NCBI RefSeq assembly: GCF_003429005.1
Contig: NZ_QVQV01000010.1
Span: forward strand, 1 to 64,000
Reading direction: 5' to 3'
Length of the DNA: 64,000 nucleotides
Source of the DNA: Paraburkholderia sp. DHOC27
GTDB lineage: Bacteria > Pseudomonadota > Gammaproteobacteria > Burkholderiales > Burkholderiaceae
Positions within the stretch are counted from its first letter, which is position 1, and every line of letters begins with the position of its first letter. The notes beneath the pieces are model-generated. The model was given only the letters and a program-made list of their open reading frames with translations. It had not been told where the DNA came from and did not search any database. This document shows, in pieces, positions 26,600-35,602 of this stretch. A program made the translations under genes and the position numbers.

Positions 26600-26784
26600 T
26601 TAGGCTCGCGCACTTGCCCTGTCCCATAATCGCCAATCACATGCATGCGGTCTCCGTCCGCCACCGCCCACGCCATTTCGCTGCGGTGCAAGGGCGACGG
26701 TGGCGCGCTGCTCCAGCGACCGGGATGGGTAGCGGCGGGATCCGGTGAGTACGTGAAGCGCTGCCCGAATGCGTCCGTAGGCAA
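26600..26784 (-). pseudogene. Possible Kelch-repeat protein remnant
   Basis: The minus-strand frame contains HPGRWSSAPPSPLHRSEMAW followed by AVADGDRMHVIGDYGTGQV. This resembles one Kelch blade (P-x-P-x-x-R-x-x-x-A...IYVIGGYG). No further blades remain on either side. The resemblance is modest and covers under 50 residues. Confidence 0.35.
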
Positions 26785-27186
26785 CCGTGTAATGGATGGA
26801 TCTTCAGGTTTTCGTACAGCTCGCCGCGCTGTGGTCTGCGCGTCTTCCGCCCCGGGCTGAGCTATTCCGAAAGTGCCTGACGTTTGCGCAGCCTTCCCGG
26901 ACGCATCGCATGGCTCGAGCAGGGAAGTCCCTGCGTCGCAAAGGTCAGATCGAGAAATTTAAGTCTCGGCGATCTCATCGTTCACCGCGTGGATGCTCCG
27001 ATACACCCCGGCTTACGAAGGCAAAACGAACGCCTTGCATGGCTTCGCCTCCAGACGTGGCATCGCGGGCGGGATCGATGCTTGCTTATTTTCATGATCG
27101 GTACGCCGATCTGCCGGGAGTACCATGCTGATCCAGTCGGGACCGACCGTAGGTGAGTGTGTCGCAATACAAGCGAGAGCAATATC
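26785..27186. other. Degenerate stretch, no gene
   Basis: Open frames on both strands are short and unrecognisable. It probably continues the debris of the preceding fragments and should include the promoter of the ThDP enzyme gene at 27187. Confidence 0.4.
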
Positions 27187-29091
27187 ATGATGCCGGTTAC
27201 CCCCACCGAGCCGGATTCCGGTCACGTTGCTGAAAACCGTGAGCAACGTGGCACCGCAGACGGCAATTCCGTGATCCGCAATGATGCGCCGCATTCGCAA
27301 GGCCGTCGCTCGGTGCTCAAAGCCGCGGCCGCCGGCGGCGCCGGATTATTTTCCGCGCGAATGGCGCTGGCGCAGACTGGCGATACACCGTCGGGTCAGC
27401 CCGTCACCAGCGACAACCAGCCGGCATTCACAGCGGCCGACAGCGCCACGACCGCGGACGTAATCGTGCAAACGCTGCTCGCGTGGGAAGTCAATCACGT
27501 GTTCGGCATGGTCGGCGATGGGATCAATCCGCTTATCGAAGCGCTACGCCAGCATCAGGACAAGATTCGCTTCATTGGCGTACGACATGAAGAAGCCGCA
27601 GCGTTCATGGCTTCGGGGTGGGCAAAAACGACGGGGCGCCTCGGCGTATGTCTCGCCACCACCGGCCCCGGTGCGGTGCACCTGATGAATGGTCTCTACG
27701 ATGCCCACTTCGATGGCGCGCCGGTGCTCGCGATCACCGGACTCACCTTTCACGATCTCGGCGGGACGCGTTTTCAGCAAAGTGTGAACACGTCCGCGCT
27801 CATGCAGGACGTGTCGCTCTACAACGTGGTCGTTACCGGCCCGCGTCACGCGCTCGTGGTGGCTGATATCGCCTGCCGAAACGCGTTGGGCGGTCGTGGC
27901 GTCGCTCACCTGACGATTGCGAAGGACATCCAGGCAATGCGTCTTGCCGACGACAAGGCGTCGATGGAGAACCACGGTCTGCGCACCTCGAGCGCATGGA
28001 GCCGCCCTGCCTCCACACCATCTGTCGCAGAATTGCAGGCGGCGGCCAACCTGATCAATGCCGGCGACCGGGTCACCATCCTGGCGGGACAAGGCGCGCT
28101 CGGCGCGAGCACAGAACTCCGGCAATTGGCCAGCCGGCTCAACGCGCCAGTTGCCAAAGCGCTGCTGGGCCGATCTGTGCTACCGGACGATTCACCGTTT
28201 TCCACCGGCGGCATCGGACATCTCGGGACGGTGCCTTCCCAAGAGGCGATGCAGCGATGCGACACCGTCCTGATCATCGGCTCGACAATGCCCTGGGTGG
28301 ATTCGTATCCCAAACCCGGCGCGGCGCGCGGTGTTCAGATCGATATCAAGGCAGAGCGCATCGGCTTGCGATATCCGGTAGAGGTCGGCCTCGTGGGCGA
28401 TACGAAGGAGACGTTGCGTGCCCTGCTGCCCTTGCTGCGCCAAAAGGACGATGCATTTTTGCGCGAGAGCCAGGCGCGCGTAGGGCAGTGGAACGCGTTG
28501 CTCGATAGCATCGCGGCAACAGAACGGACACCTTTGCGGCCCCAAAGCGTCGTCCGCGCCATCAGCGACGCGCTGTCTCCCGACGCGATCGTGTGTCTGG
28601 ACTGCGGAGCGAACACGCATTTCGCCGCGCGTTTCCTCACCCTGCGCAGCGGACAGCAACTGATCGCCACCGGCATGCTCGCCACCATGGCACCAGGATT
28701 CTCGTACGCCATTGCGGCACAGCTAGCCAATCCCGGACGTCAGGTCGTCGCGATCGTCGGTGACGGGGGATTTGCGATGCTGATGGCCGAGCTTTCGACA
28801 GCGGTCAAGAACAAGTTGCCGGTGAAAGTCATCGTGATGCGCAATGACATGCTCGCGGAGGTCGTATTCGAACAGAAGGAGTTGGGCAATCCGCCCTACG
28901 GTTGCGAGCTCGGCGGTATCGACTTCGCACAGGTCGCCGCAGCCTGCGGGGCGGTGGGCTTGCGATGCACCCGGCCTGGGGATTTACGGCCCGCACTCGC
29001 CTCGACGCTTCGTTCTGCGGGCACCGCGTTACTGGAGGTCCACGTTGATCCAGCCGAGCCGATTACGACGCCGGAAAAGCTAAAAGGGTAG
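27187..29091 (+). CDS. ThDP-dependent enzyme (pyruvate oxidase/acetolactate synthase family) with Tat-type signal
   Basis: 634 residues. Residues 1-38 are hydrophilic, then GRRSVLKAAAAGGAGLFSAR (39-58) has twin arginines and a hydrophobic stretch ending near ALAQ, as in Tat signal peptides. The catalytic body follows: Glu in FIGVRHEEAAAFMASGWAK, a central domain (VTILAGQGALGAS) and the ThDP motif VGDGGFAMLM...MRND. The family decarboxylates pyruvate or similar 2-oxo acids. Export of such a cytoplasmic-cofactor enzyme is unusual but compatible with Tat, which moves folded proteins. Two other family members lie at 45531 and 52448. Substrate and electron acceptor cannot be read from sequence. 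ATG 27190 is an equal start. Confidence 0.85.
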   Translation: MMPVTPTEPDSGHVAENREQRGTADGNSVIRNDAPHSQGRRSVLKAAAAGGAGLFSARMALAQTGDTPSGQPVTSDNQPAFTAADSATTADVIVQTLLAWEVNHVFGMVGDGINPLIEALRQHQDKIRFIGVRHEEAAAFMASGWAKTTGRLGVCLATTGPGAVHLMNGLYDAHFDGAPVLAITGLTFHDLGGTRFQQSVNTSALMQDVSLYNVVVTGPRHALVVADIACRNALGGRGVAHLTIAKDIQAMRLADDKASMENHGLRTSSAWSRPASTPSVAELQAAANLINAGDRVTILAGQGALGASTELRQLASRLNAPVAKALLGRSVLPDDSPFSTGGIGHLGTVPSQEAMQRCDTVLIIGSTMPWVDSYPKPGAARGVQIDIKAERIGLRYPVEVGLVGDTKETLRALLPLLRQKDDAFLRESQARVGQWNALLDSIAATERTPLRPQSVVRAISDALSPDAIVCLDCGANTHFAARFLTLRSGQQLIATGMLATMAPGFSYAIAAQLANPGRQVVAIVGDGGFAMLMAELSTAVKNKLPVKVIVMRNDMLAEVVFEQKELGNPPYGCELGGIDFAQVAAACGAVGLRCTRPGDLRPALASTLRSAGTALLEVHVDPAEPITTPEKLKG

Positions 29092-29747
29092 CGCGCGAGG
29101 CCGCGTTGAGCATGCTGTCTGTCTCGCGCGGTTCGATGTGCATCAATCGAACCCAACGGACAGGCGTGTACGCGGTGCATCCTGCAACATCAATGTGCGA
29201 ACATGTCGTTGCAAAAATGGTGTGGACCGCTAAGACTCCGTCGATTCTGCCTTGCTGACATGCGGTTCCTTCACCTGACCGTCATCCTCAGCGCGAGAGC
29301 GGCTGACGATTGCCAGCATGCACTTGCAGGGTTCAAGCATGTGGGCCAGCGGATGGCCGGCCAGCGACGCGTCTCGCGACACTCATCGCCTGAGCCGGCA
29401 TGGATGCATAGCTGTCGGACCTGCAGTCGCGGGCCACTTCCTGGCTCACGGCAGTGAGCGCCCAAGCATGCGGGCCACGCTTGTCGTCTTGTGACGGGCG
29501 GAAGCCAATAGCTTCGGCTCAAGCCACAAACTCCTGAATCAACGAAGACGCGGATCCGAATCAGATGCGCCTGCAGCACGAACGCCGGAACCTCTCAATG
29601 GACTGCAAAAGTGGAGGCTCGCGTTAAAGGCATGCGCTTGTGATGGCCGTCGTCAGCAGCCTGCCGGCTCGCGCCACCGCCTTTTTCATTGGTCCCGTCG
29701 GTCAGGCCCACGGTTTGCTGGACTGCCCCGATCGCAAAGGAGCTATC
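29092..29747. other. Gene-free stretch of about 650 bp
   Basis: Open frames are short and overlap on both strands. No transposase piece or RNA gene recognised. It includes the leader of the small gene at 29748. Confidence 0.4.
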
Positions 29748-30011
29748 GTGAAAATCGCCCAACTGCATTCCCGACTCGACTCAATCCAGCGCCGGATCGC
29801 CCTGCTTGACAACGACGTTCGCGTCCAATGCGGCGTGATCGATCTGCTCGCAAGGCTCGGCACCGACACTCAGACGCTCGAAGCCGAGCTCGCCACGATC
29901 GTCCGCGAAATGAACTACTGGCAACATCAGCGCGAGGTCGTCGCAACGCGGATCGAGTATCACCCGGCGAATGCAGAGGCCGCTGGCAAAGGATTGCCGC
30001 TGGCTGCGTAG
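29748..30011 (+). CDS. Small coiled-coil hypothetical protein
   Basis: 87 residues from GTG 29748, with AAAGGAG 5 bases upstream. The sequence LHSRLDSIQRRIALLDNDVR and the later LEAELATIVREMNYWQHQRE indicate two long helices, probably a coiled-coil hairpin. No family recognised. It sits between degenerate stretches with no operon partner. Confidence 0.55.
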   Translation: MKIAQLHSRLDSIQRRIALLDNDVRVQCGVIDLLARLGTDTQTLEAELATIVREMNYWQHQREVVATRIEYHPANAEAAGKGLPLAA

Positions 30012-30446
30012 GCGATTTCGGCGCCGCGCTCTGGAGCCGCTTACTGGCAAATCCTTCCAGTCCCTTGCCGTTGGTCCACGGCCCGAATGGCCCGGTGGAT
30101 AGCGCCACAGCATGCAAGGGGTGATGCCGGGGAGCCGTGTCAGCCACGCCAAACTCAGGCAGCGATACTGCAGTGAAGAACCCGGAAGACATCGCGGAGC
30201 ATTGGTGTGTGCGCCCAGAAATAGAGCGGTCTCATGGCGACCGGAAGCTCAGAATGCCAGCCGAACTGAAGCGCGAGGACAAGATATGGAGCGACATTTC
30301 ACTACGCAAGAAGGCGCATTGCTCCGCCTCATTCGAATCCGGAGGGAACTAAGCGAGGGCAACCTTCTCAACGTCACCGGCGCCGAAAAGACGGAGTCGA
30401 ACTCGTGGGGATTCAAGAAATCTTACGCGAGCTTCGGCGCGGGCAG
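30012..30446. other. Degenerate stretch, no gene
   Basis: A 123-codon plus-strand frame ends with the duplicated fragment at 30447, but its upstream part has no recognised domain and a second frame overlaps it. I treat it as debris. Confidence 0.4.
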
Positions 30447-30491
30447 TGCGCAGAAGATAGGGGCAACCGCGTCAATTCAATAATCGAGGCA
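30447..30491 (+). repeat. Duplicate of the 3' end of the gene at 25704
   Basis: These 45 bp match 26054-26098 at about 39 positions, including the identical run TGCGCAGAAGATAGGGGC and the trailer TAATCGAGGCA. The encoded tail is AQKIGATASIQ against AQKIGATAPIQ. Sequence then diverges on both sides. The region 30492-30705 beyond it holds no recognisable gene. Confidence 0.8.
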
Positions 30492-30705
30492 TCGGCGCCC
30501 TCTTCTTCGCCAGTTTTAAAGGGATCAGTGCGTTGCCGTCTGCTCCGAAACGGGCACCAGATTGGAAAACCGGCTTCTCGGGATCCTCGGAAAGTTTCCT
30601 GATCCGGTTGAGACTTCGCATTGTCGGGGACTGGGCGATCCGTACGGCGCACAGAATCGGGAGCGGCCGCAAATCGGCAACCGCTCCAGTCATGTGCCGC
30701 TAGCG

Positions 30706-30908
30706 ACTTTGCAAGGCTCGTGCGCCCGCACTTATTCTCCAATGCAGCGACGATCCCATCGCGCCGATTGAGGTTGGCGGTTATCTCCATAAGCACTTGC
30801 CTCACCGCACGTTACGCATCATCGAAAACGTCGGGCACTGTCCTTCTGAGCGCGTCCGCCGCAAGCGCCGCGGCGATCGAAGCGCTTCTGGTCGGGCCGG
30901 ACCGCTGA
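30706..30908 (+). pseudogene. C-terminal remnant of an RsbQ-like alpha/beta hydrolase
   Basis: The plus strand reads ALILQCSDDPIAPIEVGGYL, then HKHLPHRTLRIIENVGHCP. This matches the end of RsbQ-type hydrolases, with the catalytic Asp (QCSDDPIAP) and His (NVGHCP). The frame is then lost by an indel and resumes as LSASAASAAAIEALLVG, ending in a TGA that overlaps the next ATG (TGACATG). No start or nucleophile Ser region is left. Confidence 0.7.
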
Positions 30909-30909
30909 C

Positions 30910-31105
30910 ATGGCCGGTGCCGATGAGTGGCCGGACGCAGACGACCTTTTCCAGCACGCTCCATTCGGACTGCTTGCCACTGATGTGGATGGCTTGATCC
31001 GGCGCCTGAACCCGACCTTTGCGGTTGGTCGGAATACAGCGAGCTCAAACTCGCCGGGGTGCAGCGCGTTAGCGACCTGCTCACCGCGGGCGGTCGTGTG
31101 TTTCA
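30910..31105 (+). pseudogene. PAS-domain remnant (RsbP-like phosphatase or kinase N-terminus)
   Basis: From ATG 30910 the frame gives DDLFQHAPFGLLATDVDGLI followed by RRLNPTFA, a PAS-domain start. After an indel the continuing frame is YSELKLAGVQRVSDLLTAGG followed by RVFH. The sequence then meets an IS5-like remnant. Together with the preceding hydrolase fragment this reproduces the rsbQ-rsbP order, where the hydrolase supplies a ligand to a PAS-containing phosphatase. Both genes are dead here. Confidence 0.6.
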
Positions 31106-31300
31106 CGGTACGCGGCAGCCGGTGCCAACGCTCCCCCTGCGTCAAAACCCGAAGAATGGCATCCAGCAAGTAGCGTGGGTCCGGCGCGGGCGCCCCACCG
31201 CTCGCGTAGCGTCGCGCCTTAAGAGGCAAGAAACCCGGTCCCATTCATCATCGGACAGCGGTTCGAAAGGAATGCGTGTATCAGCGACGATGCGCCACCC
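31106..31300 (-). pseudogene. IS5-like transposase N-terminal remnant
   Basis: Minus-strand frames contain IPFEPLSDDEWDRVS and, after a frameshift, DPRYLLDAILRVLTQGERW followed by HRLP. This is the N-terminal pattern of IS5-family transposases (LSDxxWxRI...LxxILxVLxTGxxWRxLP). Only about 60 residues remain and no catalytic DDE residue is present. It interrupts the PAS remnant. Confidence 0.65.
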
Positions 31301-31380
31301 TCGTTAGGTCTCTGCGATAGAACTCCCATCCATCGCGTTCGGAGTCTTCAAAAGCGCTCCCGACGCTTCGGGCACCCGCC

Positions 31381-31545
31381 TCATATCGTGCTAGCGATCT
31401 GCCGCACAACATACGCGACGATGACGACCAGGCCGCCTGCGACCGTTGCCGCTCCGAACACTTCTCGCATGAGCGTCAAGATTCGCTTGCCCGGCGCAGG
31501 CGCTACAACCCTGAAGCTACTTTTATCGAACACGACCTCGACCAT
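31381..31545 (-). CDS. Possible 54-residue membrane peptide
   Basis: The minus-strand frame from ATG 31545 to TGA 31381 encodes a hydrophilic N-terminus (MVEVVFDKSSFRVVAPAPGK) and one hydrophobic segment (VAGGLVVIVAYVV). Composition suits a small membrane protein. There is no clear ribosome binding site and the surroundings are degenerate. Confidence 0.35.
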   Translation of the reverse strand: MVEVVFDKSSFRVVAPAPGKRILTLMREVFGAATVAGGLVVIVAYVVRQIASTI

Positions 31546-32162
31546 GAAAACGTACGATTAAAGCGTCGCTCACTTGACGATTGCGTGTCCCCGCCATAAG
31601 CGTACTGTCCCGCGTTTTTCCCCTTCGCGGCTACGGCTGCCGGCCGCTTCTAGGGCCGGCGCGTTCCATCCGCTCCCCGCGCCGGCTTGTCATGGGTGAC
31701 AACATGGTTCGTGCAACTCGACCGGACACTGGGTAGGGCCTGGCGGCGGCAGCGGCGGTGTTAGGCAGCCTTGACTTCCGTGATGCTGTCAAAAATATGC
31801 CTGTAGCGATCGAAATCTGTTGACCCGTCAACCAATGTCCAGAAACGAAGGGTCGGATACCACAACTATCCGACCCTTCGCTTATCTCACGTACGCCAAG
31901 CGACTCAGCGAGATCAGGTTTTTACGTCAACACTGACCCATTCTCGGTGGAGGCGAATGCCTCCGATCGACCCACTTCGGCCCGTCGTCTCATCGCGACC
32001 GCAACTGCCGCTTGTAATGTACAACAGACATTCCCGCGGTCGCCTCCCTGCGCGGGAAGCCGGAGCATTCCCGGCGGCCGCGTCAGTTGGGCTCTCGCGA
32101 TCGTCTGTCATGCGTTCCACAGGCGAACCTCGCGCTATTAGGCAATCACCATTGTTCAGTAA
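31546..32162. other. Gene-free stretch at the edge of the NTPase gene
   Basis: Holds no recognised gene. An inverted repeat centred near 31860 pairs ACGAAGGGTCGGATA (31844-31858) with TATCCGACCCTTCGC (31867-31881), a likely bidirectional terminator. The rest is unassigned and may mark the boundary of the acquired segment. Confidence 0.45.
31844..31881. terminator. Hairpin, probable bidirectional terminator
   Basis: CGAAGGGTCGGATA at 31845-31858 is complementary to TATCCGACCCTTCG at 31867-31880, a 14-bp stem with an 8-base loop. It lies about 280 bp downstream of the end of the minus-strand NTPase gene. A T-rich tract is weak on either side, so the terminator role is inferred. Confidence 0.55.
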
Positions 32163-34592
32163 TTACTGGGCCGCTTCGCGAACCCATCTTGAGCGGAAGG
32201 AAGAGCGAAGAAAGCGCTGCCCTTCGAACTGTTCCGGTACAACGCAGTAGCGCAGGTCCTCTTCAAGCATACATTCAGCAAAGGTCTTCTTTAACTCGTC
32301 CCAATGCTCCGCTGCCTCATTGGTGTTCCATTTCTTTGCCATCATGTTCCGGATCTCGTCCGCGTTCTTATCCTCCCTCACCGGGGTTGTTAATCCCACA
32401 TGCTCAAGATATGCCGCATCGGCCAACGCGAACTCCAGATGGATCAGCCCGCTGGGGGTTACTTTCACGGGAACAGAGTAATCAGAAGTGTTGACAGTTG
32501 GGTCGTAGGGCTCAACAAGACGATAGTCCATCAGAAATTGGAAATGACGTAGCGTAATCGCTGGCGGCATGCCCATCGGTTCCAAATACGCGGCGACATC
32601 TCCGATCTCCATGTATGCATCCGCGGGGGAGTCTGCCTGAGCCTGCTTGTCCTTTAGCGCCTGTATTATGCTGAGTTTTGCAAACGGCGTCCCGATGGCA
32701 TCCGGAAACATAGTGAATACGTCCAAAATGAATTCGCTATCCTCCTGCCTGAATTGATTGTAATCACCTAAAAACAGCGCCTTCCTAACCCTAAATTCTG
32801 GAATTGTAAGTCGCCGCCCGGAAACGTATGTTTTTACCAGATCATCAATAGGGATTTGTGGCGACGTCAAAATTTGCTTTGAAAGTTGCAATCCTCGTCG
32901 AATATCATAGTTGCATAACCAACTAACAGTTCTAGAAACATATTCAGTATTAATAAAAACTTCCTCGACGCACGCGGCAAACGCGCTCATGTCTTTAACC
33001 GAAAGTCTGATGCCCTTAGATAGAAAATATTGATCCCTTTGTTTTGACGGAGAAAGAAGCTTTTCTTTTAAGAATGAGACTCTCCTTTGAAGTACGTCCT
33101 TCGTCGACGGAACGGGGAGGTAAAACGATTTGGTTTCATATGACTGCATCGGCCCATGCTTGGAAAGCTGCCATATCGTCCTATCCGTAACGGGGCAAAT
33201 TATAAACGAATAAATCGCCCTGTAAATTGATTGCGCATACTGAAAGACCGCTTCTTGGAATTCCTGGTTAAAGTGGTCTGTATTATCGAACACCAAGCAG
33301 GGCATTTGTTGCCTTGCAAAAACCGTATGAGCCAGAAATGCTTGAAGGTACTCGCCCGGAGAATTTCTTCTTAGATCGTGGACATATTCGCCAAATTTAA
33401 TTTTAAATGCTATTTTATCGGATTCGTGCAAATGTCGAAACTCTCCTTGGGCCCATCGAGTATATTGCTTGTGAAATACTCCCTGCAGTTGCTCATAGCT
33501 AAGATTGGCACCGGGGAAAAGTGCTTGTTCAATCTTGATAATTAACTGCTCGGTGAGCCAGCGTTGGATCGATTCGATTTGACCATCGCTGTCCCGTAAA
33601 TCCACTGCCAGCAGAGTGCATTTATTCCGGAGCGATCTATCTAATGTAAGCCCGAAGAACCTGTCAACAAATGTAGACTTGCCGGAACCTTTATTGCCGA
33701 CAATGAGAACAAACTCTTTTCGCTCGAGTTCAACCGCACCTCTTATTTCGTCCTGAAGGTTTCCCGCACTATCATTGCTAACGAGTTCGATGTTGTGCAG
33801 TATGTTCTGAGCTATTTTCTGCAAATTTGATTCTGCCTCTCTGCTCTCCGTACTTTCCACGAAACAGTACGCAAGCATCTCAGGATCGTCCTCGCCGTTC
33901 ATTGAGCTAAAAAAACCACTCAACACTTCGCTTAATTCGCGAGCGAGGGGGTTCTTTTCAAGGCGGCGCAGAAATTTCGCCTCCCTCAAAGGCCGAAGCG
34001 GTTCATGATGGGCTAACGCTAGGCCTTCTGCTGCATTTATTCGCAGCTTGAAAAGATCTCGGGCCACGCCTTCTCGCGAAAAAAGATCGTAAAACTCGGC
34101 GAAGTCTTGAGCAATAGCCTCAAGACTCGGAAACACGATTGCAGAGTAGTCCGAGGCTGGTCGCCCATCTCCGCGAAAAGGCCAATGTCCGATCCATTCG
34201 AAGCCGTTAGTCAAGGCGCAAAATGGAGCCCCTGTCTCGGAACAATACGCCGCAACCTGGTCAATGCCGGAACGAGCGCTTTTTAAGGCAGGACCCTTGA
34301 TTTTATATGCCTGCCTGCCCGGAAGACGAGTGTCGATCAACAAAACGCTCTGTCTTTTCGCTTCCACTGCCAGCCGATTCCGGGTGCCCTCGATCATAAG
34401 ATAGTCGACGTAACCATCGTCTACGTGCTTTTCAGTCCGTACGTGATTAGGTGGCCATCCAAGAACGTCAGTGAGCATAACGTTTATGATCCGAAATCGA
34501 GCGTCTTGCTCGGTCTCGATTTCGGTGCGTTGCTCTTCCCACTCAGAGCGGAGGCGATCGAATGTTAGCTTGGCTGCGTCGATGTTCGTCAT
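32163..34592 (-). CDS. Restriction-type nuclease domain fused to P-loop NTPase; candidate anti-phage protein
   Basis: 809 residues from ATG 34592. Residues 25-85 resemble the HsdR N-terminal PD-(D/E)xK nuclease: Glu in TEIETEQDARFRII, D63 in GYVDYLMI and E77-x-K79 in LAVEAKR. About 200 linking residues follow. A P-loop NTPase has Walker A GNKGSGKST at 299-307 and Walker B CLVFDNTD near 432-439, with a sensor-like segment IICPVTDRTIWQL. The C-terminal 300 residues are helical, with a possible winged helix near AYMEIGDVAAYLEPMGMPP. Architecture (nuclease, STAND/KAP-like switch, sensor) is that of abortive or restriction defence proteins. The gene is visibly AT-richer than its neighbours, has no partner gene and is flanked by debris. 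Function is inference; no known system name is claimed. Confidence 0.75.
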   Translation of the reverse strand: MTNIDAAKLTFDRLRSEWEEQRTEIETEQDARFRIINVMLTDVLGWPPNHVRTEKHVDDGYVDYLMIEGTRNRLAVEAKRQSVLLIDTRLPGRQAYKIKGPALKSARSGIDQVAAYCSETGAPFCALTNGFEWIGHWPFRGDGRPASDYSAIVFPSLEAIAQDFAEFYDLFSREGVARDLFKLRINAAEGLALAHHEPLRPLREAKFLRRLEKNPLARELSEVLSGFFSSMNGEDDPEMLAYCFVESTESREAESNLQKIAQNILHNIELVSNDSAGNLQDEIRGAVELERKEFVLIVGNKGSGKSTFVDRFFGLTLDRSLRNKCTLLAVDLRDSDGQIESIQRWLTEQLIIKIEQALFPGANLSYEQLQGVFHKQYTRWAQGEFRHLHESDKIAFKIKFGEYVHDLRRNSPGEYLQAFLAHTVFARQQMPCLVFDNTDHFNQEFQEAVFQYAQSIYRAIYSFIICPVTDRTIWQLSKHGPMQSYETKSFYLPVPSTKDVLQRRVSFLKEKLLSPSKQRDQYFLSKGIRLSVKDMSAFAACVEEVFINTEYVSRTVSWLCNYDIRRGLQLSKQILTSPQIPIDDLVKTYVSGRRLTIPEFRVRKALFLGDYNQFRQEDSEFILDVFTMFPDAIGTPFAKLSIIQALKDKQAQADSPADAYMEIGDVAAYLEPMGMPPAITLRHFQFLMDYRLVEPYDPTVNTSDYSVPVKVTPSGLIHLEFALADAAYLEHVGLTTPVREDKNADEIRNMMAKKWNTNEAAEHWDELKKTFAECMLEEDLRYCVVPEQFEGQRFLRSSFRSRWVREAAQ

Positions 34593-35131
34593 TGTATGTG
34601 CCCCGTAACAACCGATTCGGAAACGCGTTCTATTTGCGCAACTGTGGAAGTCTGGCAAATAAGCATACCGCCGAAAGCAACGCTAATCCAAGCGGGGTCT
34701 GCCGTAGTTGGACGGACGGATCCTGGTCACTGACATGTACTCGATTGTTTGGCGTCGCTGCCAGCGACGTTCCCGATTCGCATAAATTGCGAGCAGCTAT
34801 TCGCGCGGCTGTGAGCTGGACATCGCGGCATAGCCTTCGCCAGGCGGGAATGAATTGAAGATTCTCCGACCTGGGCCGAACGCGGTTAGTGCAAACGTCC
34901 GCTGTTAGAGCGGATCGGGCCACCTGAGTGTCCGGGGATGGGCGTTCACGACAGACAGCTGTTGGCCGAACAGGGCCCACCAGTGACGGGCACAGTTCGA
35001 CCCATTGCCGTCAGCCATACATTTCGAACTCCAATGACGGCTTTCATGGTAAACGCAGACATTCAGGTGACAGCGGACGGCTATGTGGCCGGCGTTTGAA
35101 GCGCGACTTGGGCGCAGATGTAAGCAGAAAA
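34593..35131. other. Intergenic stretch of 539 bp
   Basis: Promoter region of the NTPase gene plus sequence with no recognised gene. The base composition returns to high GC here, so the right boundary of the acquired gene is probably close to 34600-34700. Confidence 0.4.
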
Positions 35132-35602
35132 TCAGGCAGGTTTAAATACCATCAGAAAATAGATCATCGCCATTGCCAAGAAAGCCGGGTAGCCCAGTCG
35201 CTCCCACAATTTTGCGAATCGCCAGTAGCGCTCGGGCAATTCGGTCAGGTGGCTTTCAGACGCTACGCGCGCCATCTTGGTCAGCTCGATCTGCAGCCAC
35301 ACCACGGGTAACCAGCACATTCCAGCGACACCATAAAGGACGACCGCCGCAACGATCCACGGACTCTTCCATGCCCATCCTGCAGCATGCGCCAGCCAGA
35401 AGCCGGACAGTGGTTGAAACAGTCCGGCCGGCGTGGTGAACCACCAGTCCGCGCGTACGACCAGTCTGGTCACCGGGGCGATCACGGCAATCGACCGGGT
35501 GCGGTGCGCGAAATAAAGGTAGAACGCGGATCCAAAGCCTGTCCCAACGAGTAGCACCGAAGACAGAATGTGAAGCGTCTTGATCGCAAGATAGAGGTTC
35601 AT
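35132..35602 (-). CDS. DUF2269 integral membrane protein
   Basis: 156 residues from ATG 35602, four hydrophobic segments. The N-terminus LAIKTLHILSSVLLVGTGFG and the His/Trp-containing first helix (KTLHILSS) are typical of DUF2269. RLVVRADWWFTTPAGLFQPL and LPERYWRFAKLWERLGYPAF follow. The family's role is unknown. Its start overlaps the stop of the upstream SDR gene by 4 bp, so it is the last gene of a three-gene operon (37229 to 35132). Confidence 0.85.
   Translation of the reverse strand: MNLYLAIKTLHILSSVLLVGTGFGSAFYLYFAHRTRSIAVIAPVTRLVVRADWWFTTPAGLFQPLSGFWLAHAAGWAWKSPWIVAAVVLYGVAGMCWLPVVWLQIELTKMARVASESHLTELPERYWRFAKLWERLGYPAFLAMAMIYFLMVFKPA

Noticed and set aside
26785..27156. LysR-type regulator start (MDLQVFVQLAALWS)
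   Set aside because: Only a short, poor resemblance to a LysR N-terminus; no helix-turn-helix follows in frame.
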